The position numbers were made by a program, and so were the translations under genes. A stretch of 64,000 nt of DNA from Lentinula raphanica (taxonomy: Eukaryota; Basidiomycota; Agaricomycetes; Agaricales; Omphalotaceae). Positions 1 to 13,526 of the stretch are shown one piece after another; positions within the stretch are counted from its first letter, which is position 1; each line of letters opens with the position of its first letter. The DNA is taken from contig JANVFP010000004.1 of the NCBI GenBank assembly GCA_027919835.1, positions 1,674,001 through 1,738,000 of the forward strand, written 5' to 3'. Under the pieces are notes generated by a model. It saw only the letters and a program-made list of their open reading frames with translations, was not told the DNA's origin and made no database searches.

Positions 1-2825
<2,825 letters not shown>

Positions 2826-3083
2826 ACAGTTAGTAGGCATCTGTATTAAATTGAAATGTAGAGTGTTTTGCTATATCACATCAGGTTGAGCGACGCGTAG
2901 TGCGTCATCTCCGAGTCGCATAGTAGACTCTGGAGACTCGAGAGTTCAGACGAAAGGTCCTGCTCGAGTCAACTGTTCCGTCAGTCCCGTCATTGTGGGA
3001 CTCGTTCGTATATTTCTTCGAAAGGTCATGGATTCATCGTTTACACAACATTCATTGTGCTGATGGCTACAAATGAAACACGA

Positions 3084-4700
3084 CTACATAGATGATCTTC
3101 GTTCGGCCCTTGGCTGCAACTTATAGGGATCACGTTCGGAACCCACTATGGAAAGATGTTCGCGACCAGCTCTAAGCGAGAGTACTACGTGAGCTTCCAA
3201 CCACAATCCAGATGCGCTTCGTCGAAGTGTCCCACCAATGTCCCGATTACTATTCACAACATGCAACCGACCAAGAAGAGACCATAGCAAGTTCCGGTCA
3301 CCATGTTCCCGACCGTTATCGTCGAGATAGATTTTTTCTAAACTTTTGACTTCCTTCGCTATCCGTAGCGCATAGCGCAATATCCCAGTCTTGGCTCGGA
3401 CAAGCAGGATAACGGGGCGAGTGTCTTCGGAATCAATTCGACGAACAACGGGTTGGAAGTTGTTCCTTTCGAATCTGAGTCGCTTGAAAACGTCACGTAG
3501 AGTCAGCGATCTGAGCGACGAAAACTGCCCAAGTACTGCTACAAGATCATCCTAAGGATTTGTGGAGATCAGGTATGATAGAGTGAGGAATGCAGATTGA
3601 AACAACGAACACCAGAATATGCGGCCTTGGAATTATTCGAATCAAGATCAAGAGTAAGTTCCTCGAGTCTTGGGAATGAAGATGCGATAAGCGCAACTAT
3701 TTCGATTAGAGGAGTATAGCCACGAACGGCGGTCAACTTGAGTCCCATTACATACCACACATGCGAGGATTGGCCGGTAGCTTTATGGAGACCAATGTGC
3801 TGGATGATGAAGAAATTTCTGAGGTCCTGTTTTTTCGATTCTTTGATGAAGGAAAACATGAAATCAGGTGGTAGAAACGCAAGATCGTTCCGACGCCAAT
3901 TTTCAAACCAGATCTCATTCAAGGTTGGATGAGTGGACGAAAGCGCAGGCAGCCAGGAACTGGTTGTAAAGGGTTGAATCGAAGAGTCTGTACACACGCG
4001 AAGTTCTTTCAGTCCATGATAGATTTTAGATCTAAACCTTTCGCTGTCGAGTGGTCCATGTATCTCGACCTTGAGGCGTGCCACTTTCATGCCATGTTCC
4101 ATACATCTTTCAAGACTTGGATATGGATTAAGGTCGCCAAGAGATTGGGAGGACAGTGTGACCTTTGACAGATCATGATCGTGCATATCCTGAGGTGGCA
4201 GATGGTGGACCAGAACGGATGTGACGGTGGGGCGTGCAAGTATTACTTTGAGTAAGGCTGATGAAAAACGATTGCTCAGCTCGACATAGCAAAGTTTTTC
4301 GAGTTGAGGAAGTATACGGGTTATGATTTGATCTCCTGCCACTGGTGGCAAGAAACTTGCAACGATCCCTTGCCAACAGGAGATGTCTATAACCAGAGCT
4401 CTATAAAATGCTTATAAGCAACGAATGGACAGACAAGACTATGGATAAACCATACTTTGTGAATTCCGAGAAGAATGCAAGATATTTCTCCAGCTTTTTC
4501 GCACCCTTGATCTGTCTTATTGCAATGTTCGCAAAGAGAAAAGGCAGACAGATCCGGCGCAATCGCCAGTTGACTACTGAGAGGGCGATGACTTCAGGAG
4601 AGGCTGGCTGGATCGGAATTCGGGAAGGCTTCGCGTCCCAGTTAGGCGTGTATGGAAGGTATTCGATGATCGAGTGAAAGATTTCATTAGGCAATGCCAT
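3084..4700 (-). CDS. F-box protein with degenerate leucine-rich C-terminal part
   Basis: Three exons can be joined in frame. The N-terminus begins with an F-box-like segment, ALPNEIFHSIIEYLPYTP, with the L-P-x-E-I-x-x-x-I-x-x-x-L spacing of Agaricomycete F-box proteins. A leucine-rich middle follows (QLEKLCYVELSNRF, RLEELTLDLDS, SLRSLTLRDVFKRLRF). After the last intron the protein continues with RRIDSEDTRP and ILRYALRIAKEVKSLEKI and ends near 3084. F-box proteins usually link a substrate to an SCF ubiquitin ligase; the target here is unknown. It is transcribed away from TSC13, with about 220 bp between the two starts. The start is the ATG at 4698-4700, directly before the F-box. Exon borders near 3540-3600 and 4370-4405 are inferred from reading frame. 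Confidence 0.75.
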
Positions 4701-4922
4701 CTATGCGCGCGGGTCGTTGGTCGAATGGTGAAAGAGAAACACAAGAGCAAGTGGTGGTGGTGTTGGTTGGAAGCGAAGCAAGGGCATGAGTTCAACAATG
4801 AATTTTATTGTGCACTAAAATGGGCAAAACGTTACCATAATTAGAAATTGATACGCATTCACACGGTCACATGACTATCGGATGTTTACCTTTGATTGGT
4901 TCGCGGGTGAAACTCAACTTCG

Positions 4923-6336
4923 ATGGCCTTGACCATAACTGTTTCCGCTGCTTCCAACAAAACACCTTCATTCGCTCGTAATGCATTTCCACTGATAATA
5001 GAGACCTCTCCAGAAGACACCGTCGAAGACGTCAAGAGAAAAATACAGGCCAAAATACCCAAAGTGCGTTGTTACCCGTCTTACCACCAACACTGCTCGT
5101 GTTCACATTCCATTATGCCTTCTATAGTTCTCTACCTCCAGACAGCGCCTCACTCAGAAGTCAGAGAAGAAGCCATTGGCGGATGACGTCAAAGTACGGG
5201 ACGTTACTGGTTTCACTCCTGGCCTGGAGCTGGAGGTAAAAGATCTAGGACCTCAAATCGGATGGAAACTTGTATTCGTGATTGAATATGTGCGTGTAAT
5301 GCAAAGGAATCCTTGAACTCTTCTGCCTACATGAAAATCTTATAGGCAGGTCCGCTCCTGATTCACCCATTCTTCTTCTACCTCCCTCGCGTCTTCTACG
5401 GCGCCGACGTTGTACACAGCGACTTACAAAGGTGCAGTCAATCTTTAATACCTTACCCAGAGTACTCATGTTAACCAGGATGACATTCGCCATGATCGAA
5501 GCACATTTTGGAAAGCGAATTCTAGAAACACTGTTGTCAGTACCTACTGTCCTGATTATTGCAGTTTACATACAGACATTGTTCAAATTTCCTCAGTGTT
5601 CACCGCTTCTCCCATGGTACAATGCCTTTCTTCAACGTCTTCAAAAAGTAAGACCGCCTTTATCGAAACTCCGGCGTCACTCTTCTGACAACAACTTCAG
5701 CTCTGGACACTACCACGTTCTATCCGGTGTGTCTTCAAAGGCGTGAGGTAGTGGTCAACAGCTTACATCCCACTTTCCCTAGGATTGTTCCTTGCTTACG
5801 ATCTATACCGTCCCGTATTCTCCGCCACCTCTCCGTACGTCCAGGGCACTATTAGGAATGACCAACTATTCTTATGGACTTGTGCGAGTTTATGGGCTGT
5901 TCGTTGATTTTCCTCCGTCCTGCACAGCTTTGTCGTGACTGAACATCCTAATCATCCCAGTTCTTTGAACTCTCAAATCTCAGCACCCATCTCCATCTTC
6001 GCTCTCTACGTCCACCTGGAACTAGAAAACGCGCCATCCCTACGGGGTATGGATTTGGTCTCATATCATGCCCAAACTATTTCTTCGAAACCCTCGCCTG
6101 GGTAGTGATTTGTGTCATGACAGGTAGTTGGGCTTGTGAGTAGTCTCTTTCCTCCTTCTTACTCTCTCTCTCTCTCTTCTGGAAATAACTCTGATGACAC
6201 CCAAACAGCATATCTGTTCACGATTGTTGGTACGCTCCAGATGATTGTCTGGGCTTTGAAGAAGCATGCTGCATACAAAAAGGAGTTTGGAAAAGCGTAT
6301 CCAAAGCGCAAGGCTATGATTCCGTTTATCATCTGA
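4923..6336 (+). CDS. TSC13: Very-long-chain trans-2-enoyl-CoA reductase
   Basis: The gene encodes the enzyme for the last reduction of the ER fatty-acid elongation cycle, turning trans-2-enoyl-CoA into saturated acyl-CoA with NADPH for sphingolipid and membrane lipid synthesis. The N-terminus is ubiquitin-like (IETSPEDTVEDVKRKIQAKIPK), as in TECR/Tsc13 proteins. After an intron comes GLELEVKDLGPQIGWKLVFVIEY, then the membrane segment AGPLLIHPFFFY. The conserved block MTFAMIEAHFGKRILETL and the steroid-5-alpha-reductase-like C-terminal part follow: GYGFGLISCPNYFFETLAWV, AYLFTIVGTLQMIVWALKKH and the final YKKEFGKAYPKRKAMIPFII, which is nearly invariant in the family. At least six introns interrupt it. 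The joined protein of roughly 300 residues has the usual family length. No break was seen. Confidence 0.93.
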
Positions 6337-6721
6337 TGAAGCATGTCGTAGAGCAATGGAAACATTCGATCTAATCGTATACTCATGCGCGTCTTTCGTA
6401 GGATTCGTTACCTGTTTGGAAAATCGTCATGAGCACGATGCACATTGCATACTCAGGTCATAAACTGTCAACCGGCAATCTCCAGCTTCTACACAATAGG
6501 ACGGTGTCTTCGTGGTGTCTTCGCCAAAGCTGAGTCTTCTGAAATTCAGTGCCGGAAGCACACCCGAGTATGACAAGCCTGTAAGGCAGGCGAAAAGATT
6601 TCGTCATTTTCTCTCGAGTTGCTCAGTCATCCACTGCTTCATTCACGGATATTTCCGTCATATAAAGACGAAAGCAACTCAGCATTCTGGATCCCACTCT
6701 GATTGCTTTTAGTTCTTCACC
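6337..6721. other. Intergenic stretch, no gene seen
   Basis: About 385 bases lie between the TSC13 stop and the next start codon. They contain only short unrelated open frames, without recognisable protein motifs or repeats. The stretch presumably holds the TSC13 3' UTR and the promoter of the following dehydrogenase-like gene. Confidence 0.5.
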
Positions 6722-8141
6722 ATGACGAAGATCCTTATGACTGGCGTTACTGGTAAGTTATCTCCACGCTCGTCAGTTTAGCTTTGATAGATGCACGCAC
6801 TCTAAACTGTAACTTCTAAATCTAAACCCAACAGGGTACATTGGCGGCACCGTCTTGACGCGTTTCGCCCAACGGCCCGACTTTGAAAGTCTTGACATAC
6901 GATGCGTCGTTCGTTCAGCAAGCAAGGCGGAAAAAATCAAGAGTCTTTACAAGAATGTCACTCCAATCGTGGGCTCACATTCCGACATCTCTTTGATGAG
7001 TGAAGCGTGTTCGGAGGTGGACATAGTCATCGCGATGGTAAGGTTTGCATATTGCAATTTGATTTATCACATATGTACCCATAAAACTCACAGGCCGACT
7101 GTGATGATGTCGATGCGGCTACTGGAACCTTGCAAGGCTTGAAGAAGCGTTTTGACAAGACAGGTAGCAAGCCAATTTTCGTCAACACTGTAAGTGATGA
7201 TACACACTCTGCTCTTCCTCAACTCATGCGTTCTAAATTCATCACTAGTCTGGCACAGGCGTGTTGAGCGACAAAGCAGCTGGAATGTACGCTACTGATA
7301 TCGTCTGGGATGATGCAAACCCCGAACAAATGGCAACACTTCAACCAACCCAGCCTCATCGACCTGTCGACTTGAAGATAGTCGCCGCCGATACTGAGGG
7401 TAGGTACCCACTCGGTTTCCGGATTTCGACTCACTCATGTATCCGTCCTTCTATACTACTTACAAGGCTACGTGAAAACATACATAATTATTCCACCCAC
7501 TATCTGGGGTATTGCAAAAGGCCCTTTATTCGATTTGGGGATCTCAAACAAGAAATCTGTTCAAATCCCGGCATTGATTCGTGCTTCTCTGGACAGAGGA
7601 CATGGTGGGATGGTAGGACTAGGAAAGAATATCTGGCATAACGTCGAAGTCCACGAACGTAGGTCTCAGTTTTCTTCTAACTTAATACGAAACTCGCTCA
7701 CTACCCGTCTAGTGGCAGACCTTTACAGCATCATATTTGACGCAGTTCTTACGTCGCCGGAAACACTCGGGCATGGTAGAGAAGGGTACTACTTTGGCGC
7801 AAATGAAAGCCATACTCTGTATCAGGTCGGGAAGGCTATATCAGATGTCATGTTCAAGATGAACAGAAGTAAAGGCGGGGAGCCCACTACTTTCACTAAA
7901 GAAGAGATTGACAAGTACTTCAATGTGTGTTTCCTTCCGTCTACAATATATATCTCCTCTTACCAGCATGCTATTCCAGGGTTCAAGTTACTTAGGTAGC
8001 AACTCGCGCTGCCGATCTACTCGCTCAAGAGCTCTCGGATGGAGCCCAACAAAGACAACCGCAGACATGCTGGAAAGTATCTATCCTGAGACTGAGTTGG
8101 CGATTGAGCTCGGAGAATCTCCTACATCCACACAACTCTGA
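6722..8141 (+). CDS. NAD(P)-binding extended SDR / NmrA-like epimerase-dehydratase family protein
   Basis: The first exon encodes MTKILMTGVTGYIGGTVLTRF, a Rossmann nucleotide-binding motif of the TGxxGxxG type right at the N-terminus, which fixes the start at 6722. Later conserved pieces are RCVVRSASKAEKI, VDIVIAMADCDDVDAATGTLQGL, FVNTSGTGVLSD, TYIIIPPTIWGIAKGP and, after the last intron, GSNSRCRSTRSRALGW followed by KTTADMLESI. This order matches the atypical/extended SDR proteins common in basidiomycetes, related to nucleoside-diphosphate-sugar epimerases and NmrA-like regulators. The substrate cannot be read from sequence; a YxxxK catalytic pair is not obvious, so it could be a redox-sensing or reductase-like member. 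Six or so short introns are needed. Neighbours give no functional hint. Confidence 0.82.
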
Positions 8142-8225
8142 CTTGTGGGGCATCGTTGTAACATAACAAGCAAGGTTACGGTGTGCTGTATGTAGACAGC
8201 ACGGATGAAAATAATATACCAACAT

Positions 8226-10166
8226 TCATTTCCTGTACTGTGCCCATCCAAGGTCGTTCATTACGTCCACTTTCGATTCTACCTCTTTCCCGAGCGTCCT
8301 CAAGTACTCCTCCATTTGAGAAACAAGCTGTGGTTGGCCAGCAGAAACAATGCGCACTGCGAGGAGAGCCGCATTTGTTGAGTTATTGATTGCTACAGTG
8401 GCCACAGGTATTCCACGCTGAATCAAAACCATTGAATATGAGAAGAGGATGTAAGGGAGAGTGACCTTACCGGCATCTGTAGGATACTCCACATCGCATC
8501 CACCCCTCCGAGCCCTCCTCCACCCCCACTGACAGACTTTGAGTCCACTGGAACGCCCACAACGGGTACACCAGTCGAACTGGCTACCATTCCTGGTAAA
8601 TGCGCTGCTCCTCCTGCACCAGCAATGATCACTTGCACTCCTCGGGCTGCCGCAGTCCTTGCAAAGTTCATCAAGCGAAGGGGAGTCCGATGGGCTGAGA
8701 CTAACGTGACCTCGAAAGGAATGGAGGGGAAGTGTTTGGCGAGAATCTGTGCAGCGGGCAACATAGTGGGAAGATCGGAATCGGAGCCCATGATGATGGA
8801 TATGAGAGGATGGGGATGAGAATATCCGAGAAGATGAGGATTGATTGAGGAAGAATGCTGATCGTTCTGACTACCGCCTTCGAGCTCGGCCAAACATGTT
8901 AGGAGAGGTGACATCCGTTCCCTCACTTCTGCACTACTTGAGCCTACGATCGTTACATGGCCCATTTTACGTCCTTTCCTCGACTGCCCTTTTCCGTAGA
9001 GATGTGGAGAGGCGCCCGGGGTACGCAGGGCAATGTGAGTCAGTTCGTTGACCAAGGTGTCGTCCGAGAAAGTTAGTGACGACGATGAGGTGGTTGATTT
9101 TGACGCGACATCGTTGGAGGAACCAAGGATATTCAACATCCCTGCAGCACCTACTTTGAGACGTGTACTTCCGAGGGGTAGGCCTAAGATAGCACGAATG
9201 TGATTGTCGTACTGAGACGATTCACATGCCTCGATAGTGTAGTGACCAGAGTTGTGTGGGCGTGGTGCGATTTCATTGATGAGAATTTCACCGTTTTCCA
9301 GCAGGAACATCTCCACGCCAAACACACCAGCACCTTCGAACGCCTTCTTGATAGCCTCTTTCGCGACTTGTTCAGCTTTTGTCGGCAATGTAGGATCTTC
9401 ATCGATATTACGGAGCCTGAACGGAGCCCAGACTATATGGCATATGTTATCTCTATGGATCGTCTCGACAGCTGGATAACTGGAAACAGTCCCGTCGAGA
9501 CCACGAACGACCATGACTGCAAGCTCCTTGACGAATGGGACCCACTTTTCAGCATACAGCTTTCTGGATCCGGAGCCGAGAGACTCGATGGCAGTTCCGA
9601 TAGATTGAGAATCAGTAGAACGTAGAACATGATTGCCCCTTCCGTCATAGGCCATTGTCCGACTTTTGAGCATCAAAGGTAGACCTAGTTCTTTTGCTGC
9701 ATATGTGATTCCCTCTGGCGTAGCCTCGATAGCTTGAAAGGGACCCAAAGGACAGCCACATTTAGAGAGATACTCCTTCTGAAGATACTTATCTTGTATC
9801 AGACGAATTGTTGAGGGTGTAGGATGAATGGACACGTTTGGGTAACTCTTTTGGACTGTTTCTAATGCCTCGACGTCGACGTGCTCTATTTCAACTGTGA
9901 GGACATCTACCTGGGAAGCGAGTTCAAGAATCTTCTCCTTGTCCCTGAACGAGCCGTCGATGTGGGAAGGGGATGCGACGATTTGCTTTGCTGGTGCGTC
10001 GACGCCAACGTCCAGAACGATCACTTTGATATTCAGTAAGGAGGCGGAAGCTGCAAGCATTCGACCGAGTTGGCCTCCTCCTACAGTCCTGAAGGTAGTT
10101 GGTGAGCATATTCAAGAAAAGCATGCGTTTGTACTTGCCCAGGATTCCTACTACTTTTGACGGCAT
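8226..10166 (-). CDS. ADE2: Phosphoribosylaminoimidazole carboxylase (AIR carboxylase), fused PurK-PurE
   Basis: This enzyme carboxylates 5-aminoimidazole ribonucleotide in de novo purine synthesis. Three exons (10139-10166, 8471-10080, 8226-8417) give about 609 residues, the usual fungal length. The N-terminal PurK half starts MPSKVVGILGGGQLGRMLAA and has the ATP-grasp core (PLMLKSRTMAYDGRGN, EKWVPFVKELAVMVVR, EMFLLENGEILINEIAPRPH). The C-terminal PurE half has SIIMGSDSDLPTM, TLVSAHRTP and GAGGAAHLPGMVAS, then, after an intron, RGIPVATVAINNSTNAALLA. The ATG at 10164-10166 is chosen because it directly gives the glycine-rich nucleotide motif. The first intron (10081-10138) has a GC donor (G|GCAAGT) and an AG acceptor; only this splice restores GGGQLGRM. 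The start lies 83 bp from the divergent RSA3 start. Confidence 0.96.
10081..10138 (-). other. GC-AG intron in ADE2
   Basis: The 58-nt intron begins GCAAGT and ends TGTAG on the minus strand. Removing exactly this stretch joins ATC CTG G to GA GGA GGC CAA, giving ILGGGQLGRM, the conserved PurK nucleotide loop. No GT donor nearby gives the same frame. GC-AG introns are a known minority class of U2-type introns. Confidence 0.85.
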
Positions 10167-10249
10167 GTTCACAGTCAGATCGATAGCCAACAAAAAATAA
10201 GCGCCAAAAATCAAAAAATTGCCTGTGGCATTTTCTTCACCGAACGGTC
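10167..10249. promoter_or_regulatory. 83-bp divergent intergenic region between ADE2 and RSA3
   Basis: Only 83 bases separate the two start codons, and the stretch is A-rich near the middle. It must hold both 5' leaders and at least core promoter elements for a purine-synthesis gene and a ribosome-assembly gene. No individual site was assigned. Confidence 0.5.
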
Positions 10250-10900
10250 ATGGCTGCCAGAAAAAGGCCAAACAGAAAACGCAAGCGACGTGCAGTCTCC
10301 TTATCTTCCTCGTCTTCCGACGATTCCTCATCTGATAATGAGTCCGTCGTTGTAAAACGTCCTCCAACCAGTTCTACAAAAATAAAGACGGTAGAGGTCG
10401 AAGACTCCGATTCTGACTCTGATTCTTCTTCTTCGTCGTCGTCGTCATCTTCCTCCTCCTCGTCTCATTCTGCTCCTGAAGATATCGCTCAACATGGGGC
10501 CAACTCTGATAACACTCATAGTAAAGAGAAAACTTCTCGACCTCGGTCACCTTCCCCTGGTCCTATTCACCCTTCCGCGCGTCAGATCCCTTCTTTCTTG
10601 CCAAAAGAGGGTGTCCAAGATGCTCGGGAATCGGAAACGGTCTTACGCGAAAAGTTCACAAAACTCTGGATGAATAGTATTGTGGAGGGCTTCAGAGACG
10701 ACTTGGAGAATGTTAGGAAGGTTAGTTCCTGTCGTTCATGCTGCTGTCGCTATTCATCGTTCTCCTAGGACCCTGCACTCACCACGAGCAAGCTCTCTAT
10801 GCTGATTGATTCACTTTCTTCTGGTACAGAGCTGTTCTCTTCTTCACACAGCAGAGTCAATGATAAGGAGATCACGGACATGGATATTGTAATGGGTTAA
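10250..10900 (+). CDS. RSA3: Ribosome assembly protein 3 (60S biogenesis)
   Basis: The protein starts with a basic nuclear-type segment (MAARKRPNRKRKRRAV) and a long serine/aspartate-rich low-complexity tract. A C-terminal Rsa3-type domain follows: LREKFTKLWMNSIVEGFRDD, LENVRK, and after one intron (about 10719-10769) DPALTTSKLSMLIDSLSSG. The FxxxWM(N/A)S(I/V)xxGFxDDLxxIR signature and the LxxLIDSLxSG end are typical of Rsa3, a nucleolar factor acting with the DEAD-box helicase Dbp6 in early 60S assembly. The joined protein is about 200 residues and ends EITDMDIVMG. The length of the serine run (TCN/AGY codons, about 10428-10475) is likely to vary between strains. Confidence 0.88.
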
Positions 10901-11346
10901 GTTGATCACCTCCTCTGTTCTATATTACTTGCGTGGATGCAGCAAGGCTTTATAACAGCTGTGATATTGGAGCAGACGCTTGACTGGCCATTTTGGAGAT
11001 CATAGCCTGGCTCGCTGTCTCGGTTTCGCGGAGATGCAACACGTTCGTGTATATTTATACTAGTTCACAAAGATCACATTCGTGTGTGAATGATATGCAA
11101 TGTACTTCATGACCCTCACACCAGCTGTGAGTTGGTATGATTACTACTTGCCCCTAGTGAGTCGATGCGAAGAATCCAGCACCAGCTCTTACTGTTTACA
11201 AGACGAATCGGAAGACTCAGGTGTTTCAATTTGCAGAATCAAGCGCCCAGATACGCGTAGATCTGGTGACCTGTGGGAATCTCAAATTTGGCACAGCTGC
11301 CCGTACTCGCGTTCTGTCTTCTTGAAGTTGTAATCAGTGCTAAAAA
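10901..11346. other. Intergenic stretch, no gene seen
   Basis: About 446 bases separate RSA3 from CCT3. No open frame with conserved features was seen. An A/T-rich patch with TATATTTATA (near 11048-11057) lies about 290 bp before the CCT3 start and may be promoter-related; this is a guess from composition only. Confidence 0.45.
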
Positions 11347-13526
11347 ATGTCGGGAACACCGGTTTTTGTGATGAGTTCGTACATCCATTTTCCTTCGCCT
11401 CTTCTTCTCGTATCTTCATCCTTGTCGTCAAAATATCTAATCGATGAACACCAGACACCGCGCCTGAACGGCAATCGGGGCGCAAAGCTCAGATATCGAA
11501 CATCACCGCTGCAAAAACAGTGGCAGATGTCATACGGACATGCTTGGGTCCAAAATCAATGCTCAAGATGATACTAGATCCAATGGGTGGTATCCTGTAA
11601 GCCATCTTGCTTCACGTCAATTCTCTGCACTCAACTCTACACTATCTAGATTAACCAACGACGGAAACGCGATCTTGCGAGAAATCGACGTAGCTCATCC
11701 CGCCGCGAAAAACATGATAGAACTCTCACGTACGCAAGACGAAGAATGCGGTGACGGAACAACGAGCGTGATCGTCCTTGCCGCATCGATCCTTGCGTCC
11801 TCTCTTAGTCAACTAGAAAGGGATATACATCCTGTGGTCATCATCTCAGCTTACAACAAAGCCTTGAGAGAGGCACTTTCGATCATCGACAGGGTTGCTA
11901 TACCCGTGAATGTTAACGATGAGGAACAAATGCTCGGAATCGTCAAGGGTGCCCTAGGAACCAAATTCGTGTCGCGATGGTCAGGACTTATGTGCCAGCT
12001 GGCTCTCGATGCCGTACGGATCGTCGCTCAAAACAACCAGCTCAGCAGCCCCATCACACAAACATCGTCTGCACCTCTTTCCGCAACGCCCATCATTGAC
12101 ATCAAGCGTCACGCTCGAGTCGAAAAAATTCCAGGAGGTTCAATAGAAGAATCTCGTGTCATACGTGGTATCATGCTCAACAAAGATATCACCCATCCCG
12201 GCATGCGTCGTCGAATTCAAAAACCGAGGATTGTTCTGTTGGATTGTCCGTTGGAATACAAAAAGGGTGAATCCCAAACCAACATGGAGTTCAGCAAAGA
12301 GGGTGATTGGGCAAGGGCACAGGAAGTTGAAGAAGAAGTAGTGAAAGCTATGGTCGAAGCAGTTTGTCAAGTTGGATGTGATCTAGTACTCACTGAGAAA
12401 GGCATATCGGGTGAGTATCTGGTAGCTTACCAATATCCTTTGACTCATTTCCGTTCGTAGACCTTGCTCAACATCACTTCCTGAAGCACAACGTCTCTTG
12501 CATTAGACGTGTTCGAAAATCCGACAACAATCGTATCGCACTCGCGGTCGGTGCGACGATAGTCAATCGGGTCGAAGATTTACGTGAATCCGACGTTGGG
12601 ACTGGATGCGAAGAGATGAGGGTGGAAAAGATCGGCGACGAGTTGCGTATCCTCCCTCGCATGTCATTGGATCCTGAGTTTCTAATCATGCACATCCCTT
12701 TTAGATACTTCACACTCCTTGCACCCTGTACCTCTCCCCGTGCTTGCACTATCCTCTTACGCGGTCCATCAAAAGACATTCTCAACGAAGTCGACCGAAA
12801 TCTCCAAGATGCAATGTCTGTCGCTCGTAATGTCATGATGGACCCGAGATTAGTGCCTGGAGGAGGGGCAATCGAAATGGCTGTCGGAGTCGGACTCACA
12901 CAAGCAGCCAAACGAGGTTTGTTCTTATCATGAATTTTAGCCTTTGATATCTCAATTTGTTGTCGTCCTGTAGGAACAATCACAGTGTCCCAGGGTAGAG
13001 AAGGGGCCAAAGAGAATACTATCACTGGTGTTGAAACTGGACCTTTCCTTGCTGTCGCGGAAGCGATGGAGGTCATTCCTCGCACCTTAGTACAAAATGC
13101 TGGTGGCAACGCTATCAGGGTACTGACAGAACTCAGGGTATGTCCTGTTCTTTTGGTCATCCAGTTTATCTTCTACTCCATCATGCCCCTCGAAATCCGA
13201 CTCATCTTACTCTTCCAATAAATAATTAGGCAAAACATACTTCCTCAATGTCGACTTTCGGCGTGAATGGCGACACTGGAAAAATCGTTGACATGAAAGA
13301 GTACGGACTATGGGAGAGTGCAAGTGTCAAGGTACAAATTCTAAAAACTGCTGTTGAGGTGAGTCCGCAAGATCAGAAGTCGTTTCTTACTCTGCTCATA
13401 CTTCATCGCGTCATACAGGCCGCCCGCATGCTCCTTCGTGTTGATGATGTTGTGCAGGCTGTGAGAAAGGAAAGAGAACAAGGAGGTGGAGCACCAATGC
13501 CCGAAGAAATGATGGAAGCTCAGTAG
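11347..13526 (+). CDS. CCT3: T-complex protein 1 subunit gamma (CCT3 chaperonin subunit)
   Basis: This is one of eight subunits of the cytosolic TRiC/CCT chaperonin that folds actin and tubulin. A tiny first exon encodes MSGTPVFVM; splicing gives VMNTAPERQSGRKAQ, then ISNITAAKTVADVIRTCLG and KSMLKMILDPMGG, and after the next intron LLTNDGNAILREIDVAHPAA. The ATPase motif GDGTTSVIVLAASIL is present, as are LERDIHPVVIISAYNKAL and GALGTKFVSRWS, both gamma-type. Later come SDNNRIALAVGATIVNR, GGAIEMAVGVGL and NAGGNAIRVLTELR, the latter with the conserved second-site ATPase features. The end is PMPEEMMEAQ. About seven introns are needed; the one at about 12640-12705 must use GTTGCG to restore GDEYFTLL. 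The total of about 545 residues equals the family length. No defect was seen. Confidence 0.96.
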
